The notes beneath the pieces are model-generated. The model was not told the origin of the DNA. It saw only the letters and a program-made list of their open reading frames with translations, and did no database searches. From assembly GCA_037045265.1 (NCBI GenBank), contig JBAOHV010000019.1, forward strand, positions 434,001 through 498,000: DNA of 64,000 nucleotides. The letters run 5' to 3'. Position numbers and translations under genes: made by a program. Each line of letters begins with the position of its first letter. The stretch's first letter is position 1. Positions 11,833-21,868 of the stretch are shown here, one piece after another. Source of the DNA: JBAOHV01 sp037045265. Its GTDB lineage: Bacteria > Actinomycetota > Acidimicrobiia > Acidimicrobiales > Microtrichaceae.

Positions 11833-14310
11833 TCAGCCGGCGGTTGCCTCCGAACGGTGGTCGGCCACCTCGATGTAGGGCGGCTCCTCGTGGTCGAGCA
11901 TGCCTTTGGACACCCAGTTCCGCTTGTCGGCCCAGACGATCAACGGCGGCAGCACGACGAGTGCGGCGAGCAGCGCGATCGCGATCTTCAGCGCGACGAA
12001 CATGCCGAAGTTGGACAGCAGCGGCAGCGAGGAGAACGAGATCACCGCCACACCCGCGATGGCGGTCATCGCCGACACGATGAAGGCCCGGCCCGTGCCG
12101 CGCCGCGGTGACGTCGATCGCCTCCCGCGGTTCGAGCCCGCGGCGCCGCTCCTCGAGGTAGCGCAGCAGGATCAGCGAGGTGAACTCGGTGCAGGTCGCG
12201 ACCACGAGCGGGCCGCCGACCGCGGTCATCGGGCTGAGCTCGATGCCGAGCAGGTAGATCGCGATCGTGGCGAGCCCGGAGGCGATGAGCACCGGCACCA
12301 TCGACAGCAACGCCCTGATGATCGAGCGGAGCCGCACCGCGAGGAACAGGAACACCAGGCCGGCGGCCAGCCAGGTCAGCTCGACCAGGTTGGCCTCGAG
12401 GTTCTCGAGCAGGCCCACGCCCACCACCGCCAGACCCGACGGCGTGATGCTGGTTCCTTCGGGTGACTCGGTCCCGAGCACGTCGTCGACGACGACCGCC
12501 CGTTCCTCGAGCGAGGTCGGCTTGGTCAGGAACACCACGTTGAGCGCCTCGCCGCCCGGTGGCGCGGTCGACAGCTTGATGCCCTCGGGCGCCAGGTCCC
12601 AGGCGGCCTCGACGTCGGCCGCCGCGGGTGGCACGTGCGCGGCACCGGGGATGTCGGTCAGGTCCGACACCGTGCCGACGATGCTCGACGCCACCAACAG
12701 CTCCTTGTCGAACCGGTCGATCTGGTCGCGGGTGAACTCGTCGACGAAGGTCGACCACCTCGTCGGTGTAGAGCGACGCCGCGTCGTCGGACTGGACGAA
12801 CACGCCCAACTCGGACGAGCCGCCGACCTGCTCCTCGATGTGGCGCAGGTCCTTGATGACCTGTGTGTCCTGGTTGACCCAGTTGATCGGGTCGGTCTCG
12901 AGCTTCAACTTGGGCTCGAGCACCGATCCGGCGACGAACACCGCGACCGACAGCACGGCGAGGATCAACGCCGAGGACGCGGGCAGCGAGCCGAGCTTGA
13001 CCACCATGCGACCGAGGGCCCCCTCGCTGAAGTCGCGGCCCTTGGTGGGCGAGCGGTACTCACGGATGCCGAGCGCCGCGAGCGGGTTGATGATCGACGA
13101 GACGCAGATGGCGATGATGCCGACGGTGAGCAGCCAGCCGAACTCGCGGATCATGGGCACCTGGGAGATCTGGATGGCGGCGAACGCGAACACCGCGTCG
13201 AAGGTGACGACCAGCAGCGCCGGGCCGAGGCCGCGCGCCGCGGCCTGGATGGGGTGCGGCGACCGGTCGATGATCACCTCCTCCTCGATCCGCGAGTGCA
13301 TCTGGATCGCATAGTCGATGCCGATGCCGAGCATCACGGGCAGGCCGGCGATCGTGACGAGCGTCAGCGGGATGCCCATGTAGCCCGCGAGTCCGAACGC
13401 CCAGATCACGCCGATGATCACCACCGCGAGCGGCAGGAGACGCCAGCGGACGTTGAAGAAGAGCATGAGGATGACGATCATCACCGCCGACCGCGATGCC
13501 GCCCAGCGTGAGCATGCCGCCCCGGAGGTAGTCGTTGATGCCCTTGAGCAGGATCGGCGCGCCGGTGGTCGTGGTCTCGACGCCGTCGAACTGGAGCCCG
13601 TCGGTGATCGCCACCACCTTGTCCGACGCCGCACCCTCGTCCTCGATGGACATGTTGCCGGGCAGGCGCGTGATCATCTGCGCGTGGGTGTCGTCGGGGA
13701 AGAACGGGCGCAGTGCCTGACGGACCTCGCCCTGGTTGTCGTAGAGCAGGAACTTCACCCACTCGGGGTTGTCCAGGGTCTGCTGGTCCGGCGGGATGGC
13801 GAGGAGCCGCTCCGAGGTGACCGCCAGGTCGGCCGCCCGCGCCTCGGCGCTCTTGGTGTCACCGGACTCCTCCACGACCTTCGCCGCGTTCGCCAGCGCC
13901 TTGGCCGCCACCGCGTTGAAGGGGTTCCCGTCGGAGGAGGTGACGAGGTTCGCGGAGAACTCCAGCGCCGTGACCGGACTGATGACGCCCAGCACCTGGC
14001 CCGAGTCCTCGAGCTCCCGGGTGACCTGGTCGAAGGTGGCCAGGTTCTCGGGCGTGAACATCGTGTCGATGGTCTCGCCGTCGGTCATCGAGAACACCGA
14101 CAGCATCGCCTGGCCGCCGAAGAGGTCCTGGTACTCGATGTTGTCCTGGTAGACCGCGTCGTCCTTGTTCAGGTAGCTGTCCTGGCCCGTCGCGAACTCG
14201 AGCTTGGTGATGCCGAAGCCGACGACGATGGTGAACACCAGCCCGATCGCCGCGACCATGCCGGCGTGTCGTCCGAGGTTGACCGCCAGCCACGACCAGA
14301 ACTTCGCCAT
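11833..14310 (-). CDS. MMPL/RND-family transporter (three or more frameshifts)
   Basis: ATG 14310 opens a protein of about 825 residues with the two-fold RND layout. An N-terminal helix leads to a long extracytoplasmic domain (residues about 45-265), and a helix block contains VMLGIGIDYAIQMHSRIEEE near 13320, the SSD-like segment typical of MMPL transporters. A second extracytoplasmic domain follows, then a second helix block with VGGPLVVATCTEFTSLILLRYLEERR near 12190 and a final FVALKIAIALLAALVVLPPL. Frames break near 13490, 12750 and 12105, and residues align on either side of each break. Substrates of such proteins include lipids, hopanoids and drugs; the cargo here is unknown. No membrane-fusion partner is adjacent. 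Confidence 0.85.
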
Positions 14311-14399
14311 GTCGACCCCCTGTCACCACGCTCGCGGCCAGTCCGTTGTGCGCGCAGGTGAAGCTAGCCCGACCGGGAGGTGCTGCGAAAGTTGAACGG

Positions 14400-15086
14400 T
14401 CAGTGCCGGTCCTCGGTGTCGTGCCACCGCCCGTGGTGGAGCCGGGTCGCAGGGTCGGGTCGACCACGGCGGGCCGAGGCCGAGGCGCTCGGGCCGGCTC
14501 CCGGGTGGCCCAACGCCACGGTGCCGAGCGCGCGGCGACCAGCGGGCACGCCGAAGGCGCGCCGCGACGTCGGGCTCGTGGTCGAACTGCCCGAAGAACG
14601 GCCGCGCCGAGCCCCGCTGCCTCGGCGGCCAGCAGCACCGCCATCACCGCCGCACCGCCGTCGACCCACCAGTAGGGCACCGCCCAGCGGTCCTCGCCCC
14701 GACCGAGCCCGCTGCGGGCCTTGTCCGCCTGCGCGTCAGCGCGCCACGTAGCGCTCCGGTGCGACGTACCCGAGCACCAGCACCGGCGCGCGCAGCAGGC
14801 CCGGCCAGGGGAACGCCGAGCGGCGCTGCTCGGGCAGGGTGACGTCCCAGTACGCAGCGACGTCGTCGCCCTGCAGCACCACCAGATCCAGCGCATCGGT
14901 GTTGCCGGCGGCGGGACCCCGGAACGCGGCGCGCAGCACACGGTCCAGCACGGCCGCGTCGACCGGTGACGCGTCGAAGTCCCGGCACATCCGGCGGGAG
15001 GCCAGCACCTGGTCGAAGCTGGGCGAGGTGGGTGCGGAGCTGGCCTCGTCGGGCAGGCTCCGCCGGGGTGGACCGGTGCCGGTCAC
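14400..15086 (-). CDS. nitroreductase-family protein, frameshifted
   Basis: A GTG at 15086 overlaps the TGA of the upstream gene (GTGA), suggesting translational coupling. The protein reads FDQVLASRRMCRDFDASPVD, the nitroreductase start with the FMN-binding SRRxxRxF pattern, then LRAAFRGPAAGNTDALDLVVL, VPYWWVDGGAAVMAVLLAAEAAGLG and a C-terminal stretch of the H-x-GRW type at 14400. The length is about 229 residues. Frames break near 14745 and around 14580. FMN-dependent reductases of this family act on nitro groups, flavins or F420-related compounds, and the substrate here is unknown. The second half is less certain because of the breaks. Confidence 0.78.
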
Positions 15087-15755
15087 CCGTGCTTGAGGAG
15101 CTCCTCGGCCATGACCCACCCGCAGGTCACGATGCAGTCGCCACGGCTCGGCGTCGAGCACGGTCGAACTGGGCTGCGACGTCGACGTCGATCGACTCGG
15201 GCTTGAGCGACTCGTGGTCGAGCACGAGCGGCGGCGGCGCCGTCGCCGGTGATCGACGAAGGCCTGGTCGTCGTAGCGCTCGGCGTCGACGCCGAAGCGC
15301 TTGGCCAGGCGGCGGCCCCACGCACGCTCCTCGCCGGACGCCTTGTGGCCGGGGCGGGGCACGATGTCGGTCAGCAGCTTGAAGCCCTCGAACGCACCGG
15401 CGTCGCTCATCCGGGTGCCGAGCAGGACGTCCTCGTCCGGGAAGGCCATGAGCGCACGGCGGAAGTTGTCGCCGATGATCGCCCGCAGCACCGCGTCGCG
15501 CTTGGAGGTGCGCTTGACCGCAGCCACGCCCAGCAGGATGCACGGCGTGCCGCCGATGCGCTCCAGCGTCGAGAACGAGAACCCACGCAGGTGGTTGCCC
15601 TCCTTGACCAGGGTCACCAGCACCCACTCCTCGACCTGCTTCGAGAGCGTGCCGACCTCGTAGCAGTGGCCGCCGTCAGCACAGATGTCGGCCATCTCGG
15701 CCAACTCGGAGTCGCTGAGGGCGGTGCAGTCCTTGGTGGTGACCTCCAACGCCAT
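15083..15755 (-). CDS. unknown protein coupled to the nitroreductase
   Basis: ATG 15755 begins MALEVTTKDCTALSDSELAE. The protein of about 224 residues is soluble, with no signal peptide or membrane helix. Frames break near 15255 and 15155, and the repaired C-terminus ends GWVMAEELLKHG. The stretch TPCILLGVAAVKRTSKRDAVLRA followed by NFRRALMAF has the strand-then-helix feel of an acyltransferase (GNAT) core, but the signature is not exact and no function is assigned. The stop overlaps the nitroreductase start by GTGA, so the two proteins are probably made together. About 100 bases of non-coding DNA separate it from dnaE. Confidence 0.6.
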
Positions 15756-15859
15756 GCACTGCTCCCCTGGATCAGGTCGAAAAATGCGGTCGCTACATTT
15801 CAGTCGACCCACCGCAGGGGTGCAAGCCGGGGCATCGGAGCACGGACCGGGGGCGCCGC

Positions 15860-18800
15860 TCAGAGCACCACGGACTCCTGGCCGAGCAGCGCGCGCAGCT
15901 CGCCCACCAGACCACTGCGCGTGCTCACGGTGTACTGCTCGGGCAGGCGCACCACCTGGCGGTCACCCAGCATGATGTACACCTCGGAATCGCCCGGGAA
16001 AGTCCAGGAACAGCTCCTTGAGCCGGCCGACGGTGTCGTCGGTGAGGCGGCTCGGCGACAGGTGCAGTCGCAGCGGCGGTTCGCCCTCGGCGAGCGGCTC
16101 GAAGAGCTCGATGTCGGTCGCGATCAGCTTCGGCGTGTCGTCCCGGCCGTCGACGCGGGCACCGAGGATGACGACGGTGTCGTCGGCGAGCAGGTGGCCG
16201 ATCTCGGACATGGTACGCGGGAACACCATCACCTCGACCGAGCCCTGCAGGTCCTCCAGGGTGAAGACCGCCATCAGGTCGCCCTTCTTGGTCCACTTGC
16301 GCTGGAGGCCCGGTGATCACCCCGCCAACGGTCCGGCGGGAGCCGTCCTCGACCTCGGACAGCTCGCAGGACGCTGCAGTCGACCTTCTTGCGCAGGGCG
16401 GTCTCGGCGCCGAGCAGCGGGTGGTCCGACACGTAGAGGCCGAGCATCTCCTTCTCGAAGGTGAGCCGGACCTTCTTGTCGAAGTCCGATCGGCGGGATC
16501 GGCCACACGCTCGTCGAACGCCGGCGCTGGCGTCGTCGCCCTCGGCGAACAGCGACATGACGCCCATGTCGTGCTCCTTGCGGCGAGCCACGGTCTGATC
16601 GATGATCTGCTCGTAGACGCTCAACAGGCCCTGGCGGGGGTGCCCCATCGCGTCGAAAGATCCGGCCTTGATCAGCGACTCGATCGTCTTCTTGTTCAGC
16701 ACCTGGGTGTTGACCCGCTGGCAGAAGTCGTAGAAGTCGGCGTAGGCGCCGCCCGACGTCGCGCTCGGCTCGACGATGTGCTCGACAAGGCCGGCACCGA
16801 CGTTGCGCACCGGCGGAGAGGCCGAAGAGGATGCGCAGCTCCTCGGCTGCCGTCGTCGCGGCGGCGTGATCTCGGGGGTGAAGTCGCTCGGCCGAGCGGT
16901 TCACGTCGGGCACGACGACCTCGATGCCCATGACCCGGCACTCGGCCAGGTACACGGCTGCCTTCTCGAGGCTGGTCTTGACGCTGGTGAGCAACGCGGC
17001 CAGGTACTCGGCCGGGTAGTTCGCCTTGAGATAGGCGGTCTGGTAGCTGATGAACCCGTAGCCGTAGGCGTGGGACTTGTTGAACGCGTAGTCGGCGAAG
17101 GGTTCGATGATGTCGAACCAGGCGGTGCCCAGCTCCGCGCCGTAGCCGGTCGCCTCGCAGCCGTCGGTGAACTTGACCCGCTCCTTGGCGATGAGCTCCT
17201 TGTTCTTCTTCCCACAGGCCTTGCGGAGGTTGTCGGCCTCGGCGAGGGAGTAGCCGGCGAACTTCTGTGCGATCCGCATCATGGACTCCTGGTAGATCAT
17301 GAGCCCGTAGGTGTCGCCCAGCACCTCCTTCGCGTCGTCGTGCTCGTAGTCGACCGGCTTGCGGCCGTTCTTGCGGTCCGCGTAGTCGTTGTGCATGTTC
17401 GCCGCCATCGGCCCCGGGCGGTAGAGGGCGACGAGCGCGGCCACGTCCTCGAACTCGGTCGGCGCGAGGGACCGCATGAGCGCGCGCATCGGGCGTCGAC
17501 TCCAGCTGGAACACGCCGATCGAGTCACCGCGTGCCAGCAGGTCGTAGGTCGGCTGGTCGTCGAGCGCGGACGTCGTCGATGTCGACGTCGACCCCGCGG
17601 GTCGATCGGATCAGCTCGAGGGTGTCGGTGATGACGTCCAGGTTCCGCAGACCCAGGAAGTCCATCTTGAGGAGCCCCAGCTCCTCGACGCCGTGCATCT
17701 CGTACTGGGTGACGACCGGTGCGGCCTCGGGGTCCTTGCCGGCCTCGGGCTTGCGCTGGATCGGCAGGTAGTCGGTCAGCGGATCCTTGGTGATCACCAC
17801 CGCGGCGGCGTGGATGCCGTCCTGACGGCGCAGTCCCTCCAGGCCGCGGGCCACCTCGATCACCTCGCGGGCATCGGGGTCCTCGGCGTACATCTGGCGG
17901 ATGTCGGCGGCCATCTTGTAGCCGTCGGCGAACTTCGGGTGCTGCTCGAGGCATGCGTAGAGCGGTGTGTCACGCCCCATGACCAGGGGCGGCATGGCCT
18001 TGGCGACCCGGTCACCCACCGTGTACGGCTTGCCCAGCACGCGGGCGGCGTCGCGCACCGCGGCCCGTGCCTTGATCGTCGAGAACGTGACGATCTGAGC
18101 CACACGGTCGCGGCCGTAGCGCTCCGCGGCGTAGCGGATCATCTCGTCCCGGTAGCGCGAGTCGAAGTCCATGTCGATGTCGGGCATGGAGATGCGGCTC
18201 GGGTTCAGGAACCGCTCGAAGAGAAGGTCGTACTTGATGGGGTCCAGGTCCGTGATCCACAGCGTGTAGGCGACGGCGCACCCGGCGGCGGAGCCACGCC
18301 CGGGTCCCACCCGGATGGCGGAGTCACGCGCGTGCTTGATCAGGTCCCAGACGATCAGGAAGTACGACGAGAAGCCCATGTCGCCGATGACCTTGAGCTC
18401 GTAGTTGAGCCTGTCGACCACTTCGTCGGTCAGGTCGTTGCCCCATCGGCGCCGCGCACCCTCGAAGGTCAGGTGCGCCAGGTAGTCGGCATCGTCGGTG
18501 AACCCCTCGGGAAGCGGGAAGTTGGGCAGCAACGGCTTGCCGAACTCGATCTCGAGCTCGCACCGCTCGGCTATCCACAGCGAGTTGTCGCACGCCGTCT
18601 CGACCTCACGGAAGAGGTGGCGCATCTCGGCTGCCGTCTTCAGGTAGTGGTGGTCTCCGTGGAACTTGAAGCGGTCCGGGTCGCTCATGAGCGAGCCCGT
18701 CTGGACGCACAACAGGGCGTCGTGGGCCACGGCGTGGCCCTGCTCGACGTAGTGGCTGTCGTTCGTGGCCAACAGAGGCAGGCGGAGCCGCTTGGCGAGT

Positions 18801-19420
18801 CGGACCAGATCAGGGTTGGTGCGTGCCTGCTCGGGTATCCCGTGGTCCTGGATCTCGACGAACAGGTGGTCACGACCGAAGATGTCGAGCAGCCGACCGG
18901 CCTTCTCGCAAGCAGCGTCGTAACCCTGGTTCATCATCGACTGGAGGACGTGGCCGCCCAGGCAACCGGTGGTGACGATGAGCCCCTCGGAGTGGTCGGC
19001 CAGGATCTCCCAGTCGACCTTGGGCTTGCGGTAGTAGCCCTCCATGAACGCCCGCGACGAGAGCTGGATCAGGTTGCGATAGCCGGTCGCGTTCTCCACG
19101 AGTGTCGTCAGGTGGTAATAGGGCTTCTTGCCGCCCTCGGCGTCGCCACCCGAGTCGTCCATGCGTGCGCCGCGCAACTGGAGACGTTCGTCGCGGGCCT
19201 CGTGGGCCATGTAGAGCTCCGAACCGATGATCGGCTTGACGCCCTGGTTCCGGCACGCCTTGTAGAAGTCGAGGACCCCGTACATGTTGCCGTGGTCGGT
19301 GATGCCCATGGCCGGCTGACCGTCCTTGACCGCAGACGTGACGACGTCACCGATGCGGGCTGCACCGTCGAGCATCGAGTACTCGGTGTGCTGGTGCAGG
19401 TGGACGAAGGAATCCGCCAC
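15860..19420 (-). CDS. dnaE: DNA polymerase III alpha subunit (C-terminal half frameshifted)
   Basis: DnaE is the replicative polymerase. A GTG at 19420, nine bases after GGAGG, starts with a PHP domain (FVHLHQHTEYSMLDG, then GITDHGNMYG). The palm-domain carboxylates lie in SMPDIDMDFDSRYRDEM near residue 415, preceded by RVGPGRGSAAG. Further motifs are DGIHAAAVVITKDPL, LKMDFLGLRNLDV, LYRPGPM near 17405, FNKSHAYGYGFISYQTAYLK near 17070, and an OB-fold segment GDLMAVFTLEDLQGSVEVMVFP near 16250. The total is about 1,180 residues, normal for DnaE. The first 1.85 kb is clean, but after about 17,580 the frame breaks eight or more times. Since the gene is essential, the breaks are judged to be sequence errors. 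Confidence 0.95.
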
Positions 19421-19528
19421 GACGAGCTCGCCTCCCAGGCGTCAGGCGACCACTGAAGGCCACGAGCGAACGGCACCGCTGCTAATCACAGTGGTGTCAT
19501 TGGAGTATCACGCGCGTTCGGTCCCGGA

Positions 19529-20059
19529 TCAGATGTAGCCGGGCCCGGGCCCGGCGGGACGCTGCATCTCGGGCAGCTGCTGACGCATTCCCTCGAGCTG
19601 CTGGCGGGCCGCCATCTGCTGTGCGACGAGGGTCGCCTGGATGCCGTGGAACAGCCCCTCTAGCCAGCCGACGAGCTGTGCCTGTGCCATTCGGAGCTCG
19701 GCTTCGCTCGGCGGTGAATCACCGGAGAAGTCGAACGAGAGGCTGTCCAGCTCCGCGCCCAGCTCCGGCGACAGCGCCGACTTGAGCTCGGCGACGCTGT
19801 TGGCGTGGATCCGGGCCAGCTGATCGCGGGTCGCGTCGTCGATGGACGTGTTGCGCGCCTCTTCGAGCAACTGCTTGACCATCGCGCCGATCCGGATGAT
19901 CTTCGCCGGTGACTCGATGTCGGAGTCGCCGTCGCCGGGCTCCTGCTCGGGCCCGCCCACGCTCACGTCGTCGGGGGTCACCAGCTCGGGAGGCGCCTGG
20001 AGGTTGAGCTCAGCCGCTGCCCCGTTCGACGAGGCGTCGGTGCTCGGAAGGTCGGACAT
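19529..20059 (-). CDS. bpa: bacterial proteasome activator (Bpa/PafE family, DUF2587)
   Basis: This 176-residue protein matches the Bpa/PafE family, ATP-independent ring activators of the actinobacterial 20S proteasome. Recognisable family segments are SPAKIIRIGAMVKQLLEEAR at about residues 50-69, LARIHANSVAELKSAL, PSEAELRMAQAQLVGWLEGL and FHGIQATLVAQQMAARQQL. The length matches the known mycobacterial protein. The N-terminal 45 residues are acidic and probably disordered. The C-terminus ends in Gly-Tyr-Ile, matching the penultimate-Tyr pattern (Gly-Gln-Tyr-Leu in mycobacteria) that docks into the proteasome ring. No proteasome subunits are in this window. It stands alone, between dnaE and a phosphodiesterase gene. 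Confidence 0.88.
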   Translation of the reverse strand: MSDLPSTDASSNGAAAELNLQAPPELVTPDDVSVGGPEQEPGDGDSDIESPAKIIRIGAMVKQLLEEARNTSIDDATRDQLARIHANSVAELKSALSPELGAELDSLSFDFSGDSPPSEAELRMAQAQLVGWLEGLFHGIQATLVAQQMAARQQLEGMRQQLPEMQRPAGPGPGYI

Positions 20060-20088
20060 CGCGGCGATCCTAGGTGAACGCGGCCGAG

Positions 20089-21225
20089 TCAGCCGCGAGC
20101 GACCAACAGCGGCACGAGCACCTCGGCCGAGGTCAACGAACCGTGACGACCCTTGAGCAGGAAGGGGCCGGTGTCGTCGGGGTCCTCGAACGCGACCGGT
20201 TCGAATGGCACCAGGGCCACGTCACCCAACCTCGACAAGGGCCCGGGCAGGACCTTGGGCCCGAACCAGCACTCGTCGAGAACCTGCTCGAGCGACACGA
20301 CCCAGGCCACGTCGCTGTGGTGCTCCGCCGCCACGCGCAAGAGGTCGCCGGCGCCGCCCGGTGCCGCGTGCAGCCACCGGAACCTGGCCTCGCCCGACTG
20401 GTGTGACACCAGCGACAAGACCTCTGGGTGTGGTGGGAAGACCCTGTCCCCCACGTCGACCTGACCGTGATCGGCGGTGATCACCAGAGCCACGCCGGGT
20501 GGGAGGCCCTGCACCATGTACTCGACCATGCGGTCGACGAAGACGAGCTCGGTGTCGTAGAAGTGGCTGAGCCCATACTCGTGGGCGACCTTGTCGATGC
20601 CGTCGTAGTAGGCGTAGACGAACGGCTCGCCCATCCTCAGATGGTGGGTGATCTCGGCGAGCATCGTCGACGGCATCCGGTAGGGCACGTGGCGGCAACC
20701 ACCGAGGTGCGCCCGGGTGAACCCGGTGTCACGGAACTCGGCTCGCACCACGACCGGAGGTCGCTGGCCACCGAAGGCGACCGCGGACTGGATCGATTCG
20801 GGAGGGATCCGCTCGCGGGCATCACCCTTGGCGGTCGTCCAGCGCAGCACGTTGAGCACCTCGCGCTCGATCGCCATGCGGTAGCCGACGACCCCGTGCT
20901 CACCCGGGGTCAGACCGGTGGTGATCGACGTGAGCGCGGTGGCCGTTGTGGTCGGGGCGACGGTCGTTATCGGCGCCGCCTGCATCTCGGTCATCCCACG
21001 CAGGAGGTCACGCCTGTCCTGCATCTGCTCCCAGCCGAGGCCATCGAGCACGAGCATGACGATCTGCTCCGCGCCTGCCAGCCCCGCGGGGAACCACGCC
21101 GGCGGATCGTCGGGGTCGTCGACGAGCACATCGACCACACTCGCCGTGCATGCCCCTCCGTAGTCCGGCACCAACGGCTCGGGTCGCTGGGACACGTCCA
21201 CCGTCGACTGCTGCTCTGCTGACAT
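20089..21225 (-). CDS. type I phosphodiesterase/nucleotide pyrophosphatase-like protein
   Basis: A 378-residue alkaline-phosphatase-superfamily protein with an intact frame. Metal-binding and nucleophile elements appear in family order: VMLVLDGLGWE near residue 57, APTTTATALTSITTGLTPGE near residue 90 with the likely Thr nucleophile, YYDGIDKVAHEYG near residue 210, ITADHGQVDVGD near residue 250, and KGRHGSLTSAE near the end. No signal peptide is seen, so it should be cytoplasmic. The substrate is unknown. The ATG at 21225 diverges from the Rrf2 gene, and its stop is 29 bases from the bpa start, so the two could be co-transcribed. Confidence 0.88.
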   Translation of the reverse strand: MSAEQQSTVDVSQRPEPLVPDYGGACTASVVDVLVDDPDDPPAWFPAGLAGAEQIVMLVLDGLGWEQMQDRRDLLRGMTEMQAAPITTVAPTTTATALTSITTGLTPGEHGVVGYRMAIEREVLNVLRWTTAKGDARERIPPESIQSAVAFGGQRPPVVVRAEFRDTGFTRAHLGGCRHVPYRMPSTMLAEITHHLRMGEPFVYAYYDGIDKVAHEYGLSHFYDTELVFVDRMVEYMVQGLPPGVALVITADHGQVDVGDRVFPPHPEVLSLVSHQSGEARFRWLHAAPGGAGDLLRVAAEHHSDVAWVVSLEQVLDECWFGPKVLPGPLSRLGDVALVPFEPVAFEDPDDTGPFLLKGRHGSLTSAEVLVPLLVARG

Positions 21226-21277
21226 GACCTGCCTGCCCGATCGCCCCTGGAGCGCCCACCTGGTGCTCCTGAATCGT

Positions 21278-21309
21278 CCGGCTCCACGCTACCCACTCTC
21301 CGGAGCCGG
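21278..21309. promoter_or_regulatory. 8-bp inverted repeat in divergent promoter region
   Basis: CCGGCTCC at 21278-21285 and GGAGCCGG at 21302-21309 form a perfect inverted repeat with a 16-base spacer. It lies between the divergent starts of the phosphodiesterase and the Rrf2-family regulator. Such a position fits an autoregulatory operator, but an RNA hairpin is equally possible. Confidence 0.3.
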
Positions 21310-21363
21310 ATCGCAACATCTGTGACGCACCGGCCCGATCCCGGAGCCACCTACGATGACAGC

Positions 21364-21816
21364 GTGAAGGTGTCGACCAGGGGTGACTACGCGAGCCGTG
21401 CCCTGCTGTCGCTCGCGTTGCGTCACGGGGAAGGTCCGACCTCGGTGAGAGACATCGCCGAGCGCACCGGTCTGCCCCAGCCGTACCTGGAGCAGATCCT
21501 GCTCGCTCTGAAGGGTGCCGGGCTTGTCCGTTCCAAGCGAGGCGTCGGCGGCGGCTACGTCCTTGCACGCGACCCTGCCGAGATCACCCTCGCTCAGATC
21601 GTCTCCGCCGTGGACGGTCCGATCCAGGCGGGTGACTTCGGCCAGCCGCACACCGACGGATCCTGTGACCACGAGGGCCAGTGTGTGCTCCTCGCCATCT
21701 GGCACGATGTCGGCGGACACATGCGCGCCCTGCTCGAGGCGTACTCGCTGGCCGACCTGGCAGGGATCACCGAGGGCCGACGACCGTGGCCCGGCGAGAC
21801 GACCAGCAGCCCCTGA
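21364..21816 (+). CDS. Rrf2-family transcriptional regulator
   Basis: A GTG at 21364 begins VKVSTRGDYASRALLSLALR, the characteristic Rrf2 start, and a winged helix-turn-helix follows (TSVRDIAERTGLPQPYLEQI, then LVRSKRGVGGGYVLARDP). The 150-residue length is normal. The cluster-binding loop reads CDHEGQC, with two Cys five residues apart. The third Cys of IscR/NsrR-type [Fe-S] regulators is not in the expected place, where VLLAIWHDV follows. It may bind an iron-sulfur cluster with other ligands or sense something else. Rrf2 proteins usually repress their own promoter. The frame is intact, and the gene converges with rluD. Confidence 0.88.
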   Translation: MKVSTRGDYASRALLSLALRHGEGPTSVRDIAERTGLPQPYLEQILLALKGAGLVRSKRGVGGGYVLARDPAEITLAQIVSAVDGPIQAGDFGQPHTDGSCDHEGQCVLLAIWHDVGGHMRALLEAYSLADLAGITEGRRPWPGETTSSP

Positions 21817-21868
21817 TCCAACTCGTCGCCGGCGACCAGCCTCGGGACGGCCCGCTCGGCCGGTCTGC

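Noticed and set aside
15860..17600. Possible intein or split dnaE
   Set aside because: No splicing motifs appear at the breaks, and the host residues are continuous after removal of single bases.
17693..19456. A 587-codon frame opposite dnaE
   Set aside because: Antisense shadow of a conserved gene; residues follow the third-codon GC pattern of dnaE.
19449..19495. 7-bp inverted repeat (ACCACTG/CAGTGGT) between bpa and dnaE
   Set aside because: The 33-base loop is too long for a convincing terminator, and such repeats arise by chance.
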